A DNA stretch of 64,000 bases, from positions 1 to 64,000 of the forward strand of contig JAACJM010000035.1 in assembly GCA_013368315.1 (NCBI GenBank), written 5' to 3'. This document shows positions 10,563 to 22,529 of this stretch, in pieces. Source of the stretch: Tetrapyrgos nigripes (lineage: Eukaryota; Basidiomycota; Agaricomycetes; Agaricales; Campanellaceae). The notes under the pieces were generated by a model. The model was not told the origin of the DNA. It worked only from the letters and a program-made list of their open reading frames with translations, and did no database searches. Position numbers and translations under genes: made by a program. Position 1 is the first letter of the stretch, and the number at the start of each line of letters is the position of its first letter.

Positions 10563-10601
10563 GACCAACTCGTAACAACATGGTGCTGCACTGAACCAAC
10601 C

Positions 10602-11283
10602 ATGGAGTCTCTTCGCCTTTGCCTCTCTCTAGTATTGACCCGCGTCAAAACTTCGGTCAAGACCGTCTGCACAACAGTCGGTAGTCAAACCCGTCGTTTG
10701 ACGGAATATGATCGCGTCGAGGTCGCCATTCGACGTGATCCTCGTGCTTCACAGTGGTTGACCGCAGTGTCGCAATTGAGGAGGACGCGACATATCAATA
10801 CTGTACGTCGTCGTTTCTGCCTTTTTGTTATTCTTGAAAACTGATTTTGTTGATGACAAGCTTGGTGCTTTGCTAGGGTAGACTTTTGGCTACGACTACC
10901 CGGCCCGCATCTTGGACTAACATTTGTCTATCAGATATTACGCGCAACTCTCTCAGAGAACCACCGCAAGCTGGATAATCCTTCTTCTCCTAATCTCCAA
11001 CGCGATCTCGGTAGTCTATGACGATGTTCGCACTGTATGTGGATCTATCTAAACTCGCCGGGCACCTTTTTGATAGCAATTACAGATGAGGCATCCTCTT
11101 ATATCCACATGCCTTCGGTGCATCCCAGGCCTGTCTATATTGGTTGTACTCACTGTAGAACTGATCAGGGTATCGGATGATCCGACTATGACTGTGCTCC
11201 AGCTGCTCGTGGTTATTGGGCTCTACGTCTCGTTTTGCTTCTGGAGGACTGGACGCTCCAGACAGATACCTCAACGTGGTTGA
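10602..11283 (+). CDS. Short small-membrane protein, copy A (171 aa)
   Basis: Four exons: 10602-10802, 10861-10877 (17-nt microexon, CTTGGTGCTTTGCTAGG), 10935-11034 and 11086-11283. The translation joins in frame only with the microexon. Exon 1 is basic and includes RRLTEYDRVE and QLRRTRHINT, the counterpart of the long paralogue. Exon 3 has a helix (TASWIILLLLISNAISVVY). Exon 4 has two more (CIPGLSILVVLTVELIRV and TVLQLLVVIGLYVSFCFW), then a short basic tail ending RQIPQRG. It lacks the Ser/Thr tail of the divergent partner. Membrane protein of unknown role. Confidence 0.78.
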
Positions 11284-11510
11284 TCCGAAGTGGCCGTAGA
11301 TTGTCAATGGACGTATGTATGTACTTCCATTCCAACGCCACTTAAAACAATAGAGGATGTCATTACAAAACGTGTAAAGTTGTTGTCAGTTGTGCTCGTA
11401 AGCAACCTGTCTGGAGGACAGCCTATCAACCTGCGCACTCCCATTCCCTGGTTCTTCCTCTCTCCTCCTCTCTCCTCTTCTTCCCCTGTACCATTTCCTT
11501 CATCCACAGC

Positions 11511-12084
11511 ACGCGCAGAGTCCTGAGTGACACCGTCGTCCACTTACTTTGGCCATCAGTCTAGCTTATCGCATATCTTCATTTGCATCGTCCGTTTCTC
11601 CCAAGTTGCCTGTAGGCGTCACGCGCAGAGTGTCGTCCACGTACTCTGGTTTGTATCTGGTCATCTCGTTCCATACCTCCAAGTCTTCTCTGAAGTCGGG
11701 GCTATCTTAGCTCCCAAGCCGCGCTCATTTCCCCCTGACAGTGAGACGTCCGTTCTGCAATTGCTACCCGCCTGTAGACGTCACGTGCGCACAGTGTACT
11801 AGTAGTTGCTCAGGTCATCCAAAGCCCTGGTCATATCTGGACGTCTCCCCTCACTACCTGTTCTTCCTTCGACGTCATCCCGATCTTATATCCCAGCTGC
11901 TCTCATTTCACCTACGACGTCCGTTCCCAAACTCGCCGGTAGACGTCACACACGCAGACCGGCGTCCATTTGATTTTCCAGTTATATCTGGCCATCTCCC
12001 TGATACAACCTCCTCTTCCTCCCCCAAAGAATCCATCTTATATCCCATTCGCACTCATTCTTCCACCTAAAACGTCCCTTCTCG
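11511..12084 (+). repeat. Tandem upstream repeats with GTAGACGTCAC motif, copy A
   Basis: Four degenerate tandem units precede the large-protein gene: 11511-11620, 11621-11782, 11783-11947 and 11948-12084. Each starts ACGCGCAG or a variant. Units 1-3 end in GTAG(A/G)CGTC. The junctions form (G)TAGACGTCACGCGCAG, containing the ACGTCA core of ATF/CREB sites. The last unit ends at the ATG. The strand is C/T-rich, as in many fungal promoters. Confidence 0.65.
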
Positions 12085-15000
12085 ATGGATTCGTTTACAC
12101 CTTACCACACACACACCCAGTCCAATGATTACTCCACTCACTCTGGTCATTACTTGTCATCTTCGTCCCTTCCAACCTCTTCTTCCCGGCACTTGACCAT
12201 CCACGATCTCTATTCCCACGTAGGAGATTTACGCTCCACATCACATCCCGAGTATCGAAGCGAACTCGAAAATTCACCATTCCCCTCGGCTACTCGCGTC
12301 ATGGAGCCACCATCCCATAATATCTATCTTTCACCCGCCCCTGCCCCCTCCTCGTCGTTCTCCGAATACGAAGAGTCGTCGCGCCAGCCTCCAGAAGTCT
12401 GCGAGAACTGTGATTCCTATCGCTGCATGGCCGACGAGAAAACACTTCTTACTCGGATGAAAGCATCCACTGACGTTGATTTCAATGACATCGCCGGAGG
12501 TCGATTGTTATGGCTGTGGCGTTGCCTTCGAGAGGCCGTCCCCTGGAAGGGGGTCTTCCCGGAGGATCACAATAAACTGGAAGAGATGTGGCGATCTCTA
12601 CTAGATATGGATGACATTTGGCTAATGTGGGACATCGGTGACGAGTTACGTGTGCCAAAACCGAAAACATGTGTACCACGTTACGTTAAGAGCTTTCGGA
12701 ACTCTGCCGTTAGCTCCATATCACGTAGACTTAAACATCACTTCTCTGGCCAATGCGGGTTAGATGCCGCTGCAACATCGAGCGAGGGCGCGTATCATCA
12801 ATTCGAAATACGCTTTGCTTTGATCCTCTGGAAGTCATTATTCGCCTGCAGGCGTACGAAGTTCAGACTCAGACCTTCCTCCATTGAGCGCGAAATTCCT
12901 TCTCTCGTCTCTAAATGGTGGGATATGCTTCCGAAAAGTGTCAAAGACGAGCTAGTCTACTTTTCTGATACCAGACCTGAAATATGGAATGACTTCTGTG
13001 CCATGTTGAAGCGAAGGGGTCATGCATGTTACGAAGACCTTCCGGACGAGACTATGTGGAAGGTCTTGATGACAATGCATCATCTTTGCGCCATTCCCTG
13101 GCCTTACCTACCGTTCCATCTGGTCAACTGTGCTGGGTGTCTCAAAATTCAGTGAGTACCACGTCTATGATGTATAATACTCCATTGCTTAAGAATGATT
13201 CATCAAGGTCCCAACCCTCAGGCTTGAACTTGAAACCTCATCTAATTCCATTGTTTTGCATACCGTCTCAAATGCGCTGCTATTTCAGTTATTACTACGA
13301 GGAGTTGGATTACGAGAACTCTGCACCCACTTCATCAAAGTTCTGGACAGACAAGTGGATACACTCGAATAAAAGGGGCGGCACTAAGATCAAACTGTTG
13401 CCCAACCTTCTCAGTCAAACAAGTCTCCAGGAAATGGACAAATGGCTCAGTAATTTGCCGTCTGTCAACATTGGAAGGAAGCGCACTTTAGGAAGTTTCA
13501 TCCCAAAAGAAGATTGGATTCCGTCCCATTGGGTTGATCTACTACAGGACAACGAGGATGACCTGAGTGTTCATTGGACAGAAACTGAAGCAGCTGTAGA
13601 AGCTGCCACTGGCATTGCCTACAGCAGATACAGCCCGGCTCCTTTCACGGAGGAGGAGGTGGCTGAGGGGTCTACAACAGGCTGGAGCAGTGATCCAGCT
13701 TCATGGCTATGCGCTGTGGCCCTTTTGTCAATAGTCAAGTCAGTCGGGTTTGGGCCCCAAGCAGCTGGGATATTTACGGACGTTTTGAGGGAGGAGGAGG
13801 AGGAGGACAAAAGCAGTTTGCAGCTACTGCTCGAACAGGCTCCTGCACTACAGAAATCAGAGGCTACGCGAGCCTTTCAAAATTCACTGGAAAAATCCGG
13901 CCACACATGCTGGACAGATCTCGGCGCCTGTGGCAAGAACTCTATCCCAGATTTGTATGCGTCGGCTTACTATGTACTCATTGGGGGATCTGAAGTTCCT
14001 GTTGTCGGTTGTGGTCAAATGGATCCTGACCGGGATCCTGACATGGGTCCTCAACTAGATTCCAAATGCAGAACTTGCCGCATTCAAGATGGGTTGCATG
14101 ATCTTTCCAATGCTCTTGATAACCCGAAGTCGACCTTCGGTTTGTCTATAGACGCGAAAAGGATGATAAGCAGCATGGTGAGCTGATACCTACGAAATAT
14201 AATGAAGCTCACAACTTCGTCCCTCAGAATCATGACCGTTATCAAACCAACCGTTGTCCCCTTACTCAGAAAAATCTACGAGAGTTCAGTCAAACCCTTA
14301 TCGAGACTGGAGTAAGTATGCGCTAACTGTCTCTCCACCTCACTAATTATTCTTGTAGAATGGGCTTCAGCAGCAGGCGCAGTCTATCTGCAGCTCGGAT
14401 TGTGCCAATGATGACGCTCACTACTGGGAGGAGGTGGAAAATATCATTTGTCGAGGTTACATGGACAACGATTCCGAGGACACTGACTCGGAGGTGAGCG
14501 TCGAGTTTTAGAGGAGTTGATGACGTTCTAACAGACTAATAGGAATCTTCGACTCCTCCTCCTCCAAACCACAGTGGAATCTCCTCGCAGTCTGGAAGCA
14601 ATGATGTTGCGCTGAATGGTAGTTCCACCGCAAACAAGCTGCTTTCGTTCCAGGAAGACTACGTTGAAGCCGCCCCGGATATTAGTCTGACCAGCAGGAC
14701 CGACTTGGGCCTAATACCAGATCAAGACTCGGATAAAACGACTTCTGGTAATCATTCGATTGACAGGCGAGAAGCACAGAGTACCACGTAAGTATTTTTC
14801 GGACATTGATAAGAGATGAAGGCTGAGAGATATTGGACTGCTTTTGCTCCTCAGAAAATCCTCTAAACCAAAAAATCGACCATCTCGTCAGGAAATGCGT
14901 GATAACGTGAAATTGAAACTGCTCGAAATGTTGGGTGAGCTTCTATACAGATATACTGATCTTAACGGAAACTGACGTTGAACGAAATTATCAAAAGATT

Positions 15001-15347
15001 CTAATAAGATCTATTATGGAAAGGGTCTTCCCTGGAAAACGCTGCAAGAAATTGTCGCTGAGCAAGGCTTCGAATTTGTCAATTGGCCAGAGAGTAAAGG
15101 CGAGCCAGTACAACTTACAAGACAAGATGGCATTCAGAAGGCTACTGGACCCGAGATTTCGCCTCTGTACGACGCTTTGAACGATGAAGAACGGCCCCTT
15201 CAAATTCGTAGGAAGAATGCTGCCGAGAGGAATCCCAGCGAGCGCGCAGGGAATAAACGAAGTAGGGACGAGCAGGAGGGAGACGTTGAGAGAGACAGTG
15301 CAGCAAAGAGAGCCAGGACTGCAGAGCCGTCCAATAGTAGGAACTGA
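12085..15347 (+). CDS. Large Cys-motif protein with NLS-like tail, copy A (976 aa), unknown function
   Basis: Seven exons: 12085-13151, 13208-14177, 14228-14311, 14359-14493, 14543-14787, 14855-14934 and 14998-15347. All splice sites are GT-AG and phases agree with copies B and C. The N-terminus (about 1-110) is Ser/Pro/Tyr-rich. Next come VCENCDSYRCM, MWRSLLDMDDIWLMWD, a helical region, and NCAGCLKI near 350. Then DPASWLCAVALLSIVKS, SGHTCWTDLGACGKNS and KCRTCRI occur near 650. An acidic Ser-rich linker leads to a C-terminal block (KGLPWKTLQEIV, FEFVNWPESKG, PLYDALNDEERP) and a basic end with KRSRDEQ and AAKRARTAE, a bipartite-like NLS. I infer a nuclear protein. Paired Cys motifs could bind metal. 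No known domain recognised. Confidence 0.8.
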
Positions 15348-15599
15348 AGCTGTAAAGATTTATTTTCATTCTGTAATTTATGTCACTTGAAGTAATATAC
15401 CGGCGCTGGTCTGCAACTCGACTCGTACCAAGTCATTATGAAGCCACCGCCCAAAATTGGTCCAGGACCCAAAACCAGATAGCCCAAGTGGACGTCCAAC
15501 ACCTGCTCCAGTTGTATCCGTACCTCCGACGACAAAAGTCCATCCTCTATTCGGTGTGGTGAAGATAACAATGACGACGGTGATGACATCACAGGTTTA

Positions 15600-17145
15600 G
15601 TTGCAGGGCTTCCATAGCGAAGCTGAGCTCGCAGCAGCGGCAAGAGAGGAAGAAGGAGTGATAGACTCTCCTCTGGGATCTGCGAGCTTGCCTAGAGATG
15701 ACGTGGTACGGTATGAGTGATGGTCCCAGTCACAAGTTGGCGAGGTACTGGTAGACGGATAAGGTGGGGGGTTGGAATACTGTGACGTGTGTCGATGCGG
15801 CGGATGAATTGGACGCTGAAATAGAAAGGAAGAGATAGAGAGGGCAATAGGGATAGGAATGAAAGAGAGCAGGATACAGAGAAGGCACTTCGTCAGAAAA
15901 GTTACCCAAATAGGACAGTGGTGGGTTAGCGCACACACCTTCGTTTTGATTTCTCGTACATCAAACTTCCAATCACTGCCATTATGAGGTAAAAGTTGGG
16001 TAAAAATATTTCGGCTTCTTTGACAACGTGACGATGCTATAGTCCAGTCAACACACGCACAAAAAGCAGAAAAATAAAATAGAAGCAAGTCAAAGTACTC
16101 ACTCTGCGAAAGCCCTCTCCACAACCCCCAAAAGTTTGCGTTCACCATCCCAAACGCAACCAACTCGCCATTATACACCACATTCCCAAATCCACTACCA
16201 CCACTATTCCCCAGACTGACATTGATCCCCAACGCCTCAGCCAACTTTCTATTCCTCTTCGCTACCGCGCATTCCGGTGCACATTTGAGTTCTTGTTGAG
16301 ACTTGGTTTTGACGAACCGGTGGGGTTGGACCAAGGTTGGACGTGGAGTTGCCGTAGAGAATAGGACGTCTTGACAGATACGGTCACAGGGATGTAGTGA
16401 GACGAGAGATTGACAGCGTTCGTCTTCGAGTCAGACGGCGGGAGTGTGGTAGACGTGGGTGCAGGTGTGTTGGTCGGAGAGACTGACTGATAAATTTGAA
16501 GAGGTTAACAAAATGATGGACGTCATGATGATGGGACGAGTACATACCATAACTTGCGCGACTTTCTACACATGGAGGTACAAGCCCCACACCCGTCTGC
16601 GTAGCACATCATATCGCAGTGATAGAATCTACAGTCAAGAAGTCTGAAAAGAAGACCAAAAACGTTAGATACGTGAAAACACAAGTAGTTCAAAGGAAAC
16701 AAAACGCTCACCTCCCATAAACAAACCCACACCCAACCTTGTCCCTCCTTGCTTGAATTGCGCTTGGGATTGATGCTGATGTAGAGCCCCACATTCAATA
16801 ACCTGCGTACACTGCATGGCCGTACAATGTCGTCTGAACAAGGCGGACAAGGGCCTGTGTGACGTTCGACAATGAAGGACAGGTGGGGATGGGGTCTGTG
16901 CAATTGGTTCGGTAAGGGAAGGTGAAGGGTCTTCCGTGTGTGTCTAGAGACGAAGTGGTGCGTGATGACGGTTGACGAGATAGGCGGATAGGGTTGTGTT
17001 GTGTCAATGCGGCGGATGATTTGGACGCTGGGTTGGAAAACAATCGGATATAGAAATAGGATAGAAAAGAGTAGAAAGACATAGTGAGACGGCTGGCCGT
17101 GAAAGAATATATGGTGTACTCACCAACCATTTGGGTATCCATTCC
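15600..17145 (-). pseudogene. NF-X1/FAP1-like zinc-finger gene fragment, copy A
   Basis: Minus-strand fragments in several frames look like the 3' end of the FAP1/NF-X1 transcription-factor family. HTGPCPPC (about 16855) and HCDMMCYADGCGACTSMC (about 16570-16620) match NF-X1 finger spacing. CAPECAVAKRNRKLAEALGI (about 16240-16300) followed by VVYNGELVAFG matches the start of the R3H region. VQFIRRIDTR (about 15785-15815) matches the extreme C-terminus. A second tail-like VQIIRRIDTT lies at about 17000-17028, so the piece is internally duplicated. Most of the expected protein (over 1,000 aa) is absent and the R3H core is skipped, so I call it a pseudogene. Confidence 0.55.
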
Positions 17146-17463
17146 TCACACGGCAAGGCCAGCTGCAAGTGACACTGCCAACCGTCAGGTTACCCTTCGT
17201 TGGGATACAGATGGCAGATATAGAGCTGGGTTATGAACTGGCCACGGTATAAGGGCCTGCAAGAGCCGAGGTGATGGTGGTTTGGAAAACATCACGCGTC
17301 GTCATATACGTACATGTCTTCGGAAATGTAGGGACTCAGAAGGAGAAGTCCCGCTAATTATCTTCTAAGCTACATATATGGCTCAAATTGAAAGAAAAGC
17401 ATTATTTTCTGGGAGTGTCATGTATATTACACTACGTACTCAACCCAATCCGCTCCCAAGAGT

Positions 17464-19495
17464 TCAAACTCTCCCTCTCCACCTCACCTCGACACTCCTC
17501 AACACCAAATACAACACCCCACACAAAAAGAACCCTACTTCAAACCCAATATCTCCCGTCCTCTCCCCTATAGGGCCCTCATAGAGTACTTGACTCATAC
17601 ACGGTATAATAAGCCCAAAAGACAAGACTCCCGCTAAGAGAGCTGGTATACCCGTAGGTAGCTGGCGAGGACGGTTCCATTGGGAGAGGTCATACCCCAT
17701 AGTGGTAGAGTAGACTAGATTTCGTCGCCGATAGACAAAATGTTCGACCAGAATGATGGTAATGTAGTCGCTGGCCCAGTAACCGATGAGAGCCAGGAAA
17801 TTTTCAAGGGTGTCGTAGAATCGGTGAGAGCCTACGATAGCCAAGGGGAGGACACTGTCAAACCAGGATCGTCAGCCCAGTCCTATATCAGACACCGTCG
17901 CCCAGCCGCAGCTGTCAACAGAAACAGAAAACACTCACATAGCGGTCGCAACCAATGAAAACACATATCTCGGTACCCTCACAAACATCGGTATAAACAA
18001 CTGAATATTCAGCGATATCGAGTAAAACGTCGCAGCGATATTCCCCGTCACCGAGAGACTCAACAACACGGTGAGGAGTTTGCCGAAATTGCCTACGGGG
18101 CGGAGCATGGCTTCGAGGAGACCATCAATGTTAGAGTGACCTCCGAGGTTGTAACCTTGTGACCAAGATGGGACGAGAGGTGCTGATGAAGCGACGGCGG
18201 CTCCGAGGCATTGGAGAGTGGTCTATGTACCAGGTTTGAGCATCCAGAGCCTGACGGAGGGAAGAGACGTACAATTGGCAGAAAAAATCCGAAATAGGAG
18301 TATAACGCGATTTTCCAGCTGTGGAGTACTCGATTAGACACGTAGAACCTAGCTGAGAAGAAAAAGGCATACCTAGATACCTCTGGTCTATAATAGCTTG
18401 TGAAATCCGATGCCAACGATGCATAGGTTATAACGAAACCAGCTATAGTCGACGCATACGACAGCACAGATACTGCCGTTGCTGGTTCTAGAGGAGCAGT
18501 AGTGGATAAATGTTTCCCGCCTAGTCCAAGTGCGACTAGGAAAGAGACTAGGACAGGTATCCATGCTAGCCGTTCGTACCTGGTCGGGTGGATGAAACAT
18601 CAGATAGTTGCTTGCATTGAATGATGATAGACTTGCCAGTTGAGAACGGTGTAGCCGCAGAACGATAACTGTGAGGTAAAGATAGATATGAGGAAGAAGT
18701 GACGCTGTAAAGGAAGGATATTTAACGTACGCAGAGCGAGATGACCACGATAATGACAATGCCAACTCTAAAATCCAATGATGTCTCAGAAAGCGGTCAA
18801 CTATCACCAAACGAAAACACGGACGTCCAGCTCAGGTTTCCGTCGGTGACACTAGCTAGAGTTTGGCCTCCAAGGATTGAGTTTAAGATACAAAAGCCGA
18901 ACATGTTGATCAAATTTAGTACGCATGGGATTATAACACCGTAATACCTTTCGTACGCTTTAGTGTGAACGTCAAAGTTGACATGAAAAGAGCACATACC
19001 CGAAACTAAAACACGCTTGAACCATCTGCCTAAGTCCTAGTTTTGGTCCCCAGGTCGAACTAAAGACCAATGAGCCGCATAGAAACCAGGGGGAATAAAT
19101 ATGCATACGCACAAATACGCTGGCGGTATGCAGCATAACATGTTGAACAATAGGATGACCAGACACGAATCACGGGTGCTTAGCCCAAATGCAACAGGTC
19201 CCAGTGTCCCAGCAGAGAAGGATAGGATGTTGAAATTGGTAGAAAACCAGAGGAAGAAAATTTTGAAAAATTGGTCGTCCGTTCGCTCTTCGGGAGATAC
19301 AGGTAAGATCCCTGACAAGAAAAATAGTCAGACTCTAGACTGAAAAGCAGAGTAACATGACGTACCTCTGGTTTCGATACCCCATGTTAGAAGACGTCTG
19401 GTCAACGTTTTTCCTAGTGTCGATATCTTAGAGCCTAACTCGTGTACATGCTGCTCTTTCTCTCCAGCGTTTTGTTCCTCGTCTGTTGTTGCCAT
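17464..19495 (-). CDS. NCS1 purine/cytosine permease (FCY2-like), copy A, 504 aa
   Basis: Plasma-membrane proton symporter family for cytosine and purines. Ten exons: 19366-19495, 19113-19311, 19000-19059, 18819-18947, 18731-18767, 18637-18668, 18373-18579, 18273-18318, 17939-18222 and 17464-17854. Family landmarks in order: FFLWFSTNFNILSFSAGTLG, STWGPKLGLRQMVQ, SFGYYGVIIP, VGIVIIVVISLC, VLNWYERLAWIPVL, GFFLPI, GYNLGGHSNIDGLL, HRFYDTLENFLALIGYW. Total length matches the family (about 500 aa). The intron after exon 6 starts GCAAGG, a GC-AG intron, and only this choice gives VLNWYERL. The exon 4 donor is the least certain. No lesions seen. Confidence 0.9.
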
Positions 19496-19689
19496 GTACA
19501 GGGGGCCCCGGGCCAAGCCAAGCGCAGCCTTGACCTTTGACGGTACAAGAAGAGAAAAGAGATGCAGTCATTTTTGAAAAATTTGGATTAGGACCGAATT
19601 AGAACGGATTCCAGGTATCCGCGAGTTGTCCGATATCGCAACAACGATCAATGTAACGTATCATCCGGTACTAGCACTATTGCAAGTTT

Positions 19690-20065
19690 TGAGAACCTTT
19701 TTCCCGATTGGAAGTTAAAACAGAGTCTTGATGGTACATGGTGGAGGTAGAAAGAGAATGTAGGCACAGTAACGCTGTCGGCAGTGAAAACCAACGACTG
19801 AGCAGGAAGTAGAACTGACAGCGAATACCGTGGAGAAGGCGAAGGAATGGTGGAGAACGACAAGAGGTGTTTGATAGTCGGTTTCGGAGCTGCACCACTT
19901 TGGCAGTCGCGCCAGCTGTGTCCGACGCACCGTCACCCACAAGCACAGAGCTGAGTAGATCGCAAGCTATAAGCATTCGGAAGCTCAGCAGGTATGAGAG
20001 AGACATACGAGAGTTGTGTTTCGCAACCTGGCTCGGCTCTTTAAAAAGCGACTCCGTCCCTCACT
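19690..20065 (-). pseudogene. Remnant of a small-membrane-protein gene in the A/B spacer
   Basis: On the minus strand a coding-like end (SRARLRNTTL) is followed by gtatgt, a short intron, ctactcag and a microexon-like CTCTGTGCTTGTGG. This closely matches the microexon and acceptor of the C copy at 38592-38616. A possible third exon follows but no good membrane frame is retained. I infer a decayed extra member of the family. Confidence 0.4.
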
Positions 20066-20584
20066 TGGTGATGACGTCCCGTTCTACCTCAGCCCAGAGC
20101 ACTTTCTCGTACACCCTTAGGGGCAAACTATCGTCGTTGATTTCTGGGTGAATTGCGGTCAAAAAAGTCCCTGGCAGAGCGAGATGTATTAACAAAAAGT
20201 GAGGGGAAGGCCAATGTGAAAATTTGTCAAACTTCAGGCCCCAGGGCGATTACACATGAACATATTTTGAGCGAAACAGCAGTTAATTTTGATGCCGAAA
20301 GGCAGCCTATGCATCATCTGAAACAGCGACACATTGGGCAGAAGGACGTCCAGATATAGAGGGGAAAGACGAGGACAACTCGAGTCACGCGCTCAGCTTT
20401 CTCAACAACTTGCTACTTACAATGTACTTGGGCAGCTCGCATATCTAGACATGGTCCACCTTCAGTAAGCACTCTTTCGGATGGTGTTGGATACATCTGA
20501 CCAGCCTAAATTCATCCCTAAAGAAAGCCGATTCGCCGAATTTAAAAGTCTAAATGGGCAATTGCTAGTAGAAATCTAGACGAA
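19769..20584. other. Unique spacer between cassette copies A and B
   Basis: Not shared with the rest of the duplication. It holds the membrane-gene remnant and a short + frame at 20153-20359 without recognisable motif. Confidence 0.6.
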
Positions 20585-20845
20585 ACATGACGCAAACGAT
20601 CACACAGAGCAAATACGACGAATAGCAAGGAAGCGATAGCGACAAATAGAAGACGAGTTGAGTAGATGTACTTGACATGGACTAGTACTACCGAAAGTCA
20701 ATCAAGTTGATAGGGGCAGGACAAAAAGATACAAAGGTGCTAAAAGGGTATTCGTAATAATACGAGAAGCAACAGGATGGGTAAAACGTAGAGGGCTAGC
20801 TCTGGACGCGTCAACTCAACGCTGGGATGAGTTGATTGAAAATCC

Positions 20846-20866
20846 AAAAAAAAAAAAAAAAAAAAA
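20846..20866 (+). repeat. A21 homopolymer
   Basis: Twenty-one A residues where copy A reads CCAAAAAGATAAACG. A simple expansion specific to copy B. Confidence 0.9.
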
Positions 20867-20960
20867 CGAGTAGGATGTCAGACAGCCGGGCATAGGCCCT
20901 TCGGGAAGCAGTCCATCCGTCCATTTTCGTCTATATGGAGACTAAATGAAGACTGTAACC

Positions 20961-21906
20961 CTAAACCCGAGCACGCAGCTTTGCCGGAGGAGGGACAGCA
21001 GGATATGACGGTGTGTGATAGGAATCTGAAGGTGAAGAAGTGGCCGCTGTTGTCGGTGCCAGTGTAGTATCAGTCATTCTGAGCCTGACACCACCAGACA
21101 TCGCACCGTCGGTACGCGTATTAGCACCCTCCGACACCGACTGACCTATGCCGGCGATAGCAAGTCTGCTTCCCGCAACCCTTAGAACTACATGAGACGT
21201 GTATTCACAAAGATTGAGGAGAAAAAACGTACCGTTCCTCGTCCACAGCCGAAATCTCCTCATCAGTCTTTGACGAGAGCAATACCACCAATGCAAAAAC
21301 ACCGAAGACAAGCAGCTGAACTATCGCAACAGCCTTGTTTTCTGAGAAACGTATCATTGCTGCCAGAAGTACTCCACAGACGCATAGTCCAGGAATGGAA
21401 TGCATAAATGTAAACAAGCCTGGTGAAAAGGTCTATGATTTGAGGTCAGTCTTTCTTTTTCGTATGTAAGTACGACACTAAATCGTGACCTGGCTCACCG
21501 AAAGCTGGTCTGGATGGATCCTGTCGCATAATGCCGCAGCTGTCATCGATAGAAGGAAAAGGAAGATGACCCAGGCTGCTGGGACCACAGACGGGAGCCG
21601 AGTGAGAGGACTGGACAAAAGCCGAAAATACGTTGTCAGCTCAGAGTAATATGAGAAGCGTTGCGACGTACGCAAGGACAGCAAGCAGCTAAGTAGGCAA
21701 TTGGGGACAGTTAGTAAGTATCTCTGAGTGTCTCATAAGCAAAAACATACGATGCTTAGACTCCGCACCCTACTCTCGCTCAACTCCTTCAGCTGCAAAA
21801 CTACCTTGGCGGGGTCGACTTCACGTTGAGAGCGTTTGATTTGGTTGTATATCGTGAGCCGGCGAATCGCAAGGGCCACCCTAATGAAGAAGTCAGGGAA
21901 AGTCAT
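20961..21906 (-). CDS. Long small-membrane protein, copy B (234 aa, shortened tail)
   Basis: Five exons matching copy A: 21751-21906, 21672-21688 (17-nt microexon), 21499-21610, 21233-21432 and 20961-21180. The frame is open throughout. The Ser/Thr/Ala-rich tail is about 95 residues shorter than in A because of an internal deletion, but the end (PPAKLRARV) is kept. Upstream, the TATA box is changed to TACAAAA (about 21946-21952), so expression may be reduced. Substitutions relative to A are frequent in the third membrane helix and loop (SSKTDEEISAVDEER). Confidence 0.7.
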
Positions 21907-22529
21907 TGGGGATGTTTGACGACTGCACTTACTCTAGGACGCCTTTTTGTACGACTTATGATGTCCATAGAGTAGCTCCGAGGCAAATTTATACACAATG
22001 AAACGCCGACAAGCCAAAGGTGTACAGCAGGAGGTAGGAGGAGGGGGAGGGAGGAGGGAAAGGTTGTATATTGTGAGCCGACGAATCGCAAGGTCCACGA
22101 GGTCGCTAATGAAGATAGATTATAGATAGATACACGCCAAGCCGTTCAGGACCCGGCGGCGTTGCGTAGTCACCTAATCAATCATACGATGTTTATACAA
22201 GGCCAAAGGTGTACATCAACAGGGATGAAAGAGGAGGGAGGAGGGAGGAAGAGGTTCAACTTCAGGATGACACAACACGTGTAGTACTTACCTGACTTTC
22301 CGGTGTTCCTAAGCAATTCGAATTCCCAAGGGTTGAAGCTTATTGGACACTGCGAGGACTCCTCCTCCTCCCTCCTCCCTCCTCTCAGGTTTCGCTACTG
22401 CTCTTCCGGACGCGTCAATGTTTCGTAGACATCACCCTGATATCAGTCAAGGTCTTGCTGAGAGACTAGTGAAGTACTGGAATCTATAAAAGACGACTCA
22501 AAACAACATGGAGCTGCACTGAACCAAAC
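21907..22529. promoter_or_regulatory. Divergent promoter region, copy B
   Basis: Same layout as copy A: polypurine tracts at about 22028-22064 and 22223-22253, CCTCC tract at about 22361-22384, and a stray exon-1 piece (RRLTIYN, minus sense, about 22063-22105). A GATA-type microsatellite fragment sits near 22118-22136. Confidence 0.55.
22485..22491 (+). promoter_or_regulatory. TATA box of short membrane gene B
   Basis: TATAAAA about 40 bp upstream of the ATG at 22530, conserved with copies A and C. Confidence 0.7.

Larger units (their letters stand above)
10060..10601. promoter_or_regulatory. Divergent promoter region, copy A, with polypurine tracts and a stray exon-1 fragment
   Basis: Shared upstream region of the two membrane genes. 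Polypurine runs of GGGAGGAGGGAGGAG type lie at about 10184-10211 and 10304-10331, and their complement (CCTCCTCC) at about 10432-10457. Between the first two lies a minus-sense piece encoding IRRLTVYNRIK (about 10210-10258). This is a partial copy of exon 1 that arose by local duplication of about 115 bp. Confidence 0.6.
8638..19768 (+). repeat. Segmental duplication, copy A of the cassette
   Basis: Matches 20585-31412 in direct orientation over its full length, with small indels (offset falls from about 12.1 kb to 11.65 kb). Contents in order: long membrane-protein gene (-), short membrane-protein gene (+), large Cys/NLS protein (+), NF-X1-like fragment (-), NCS1 permease (-). The left edge is near the GACGCAAACG/GAGGCAAACG block. 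The right edge is the GGTAGAAAGAGAA block. Confidence 0.93.
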
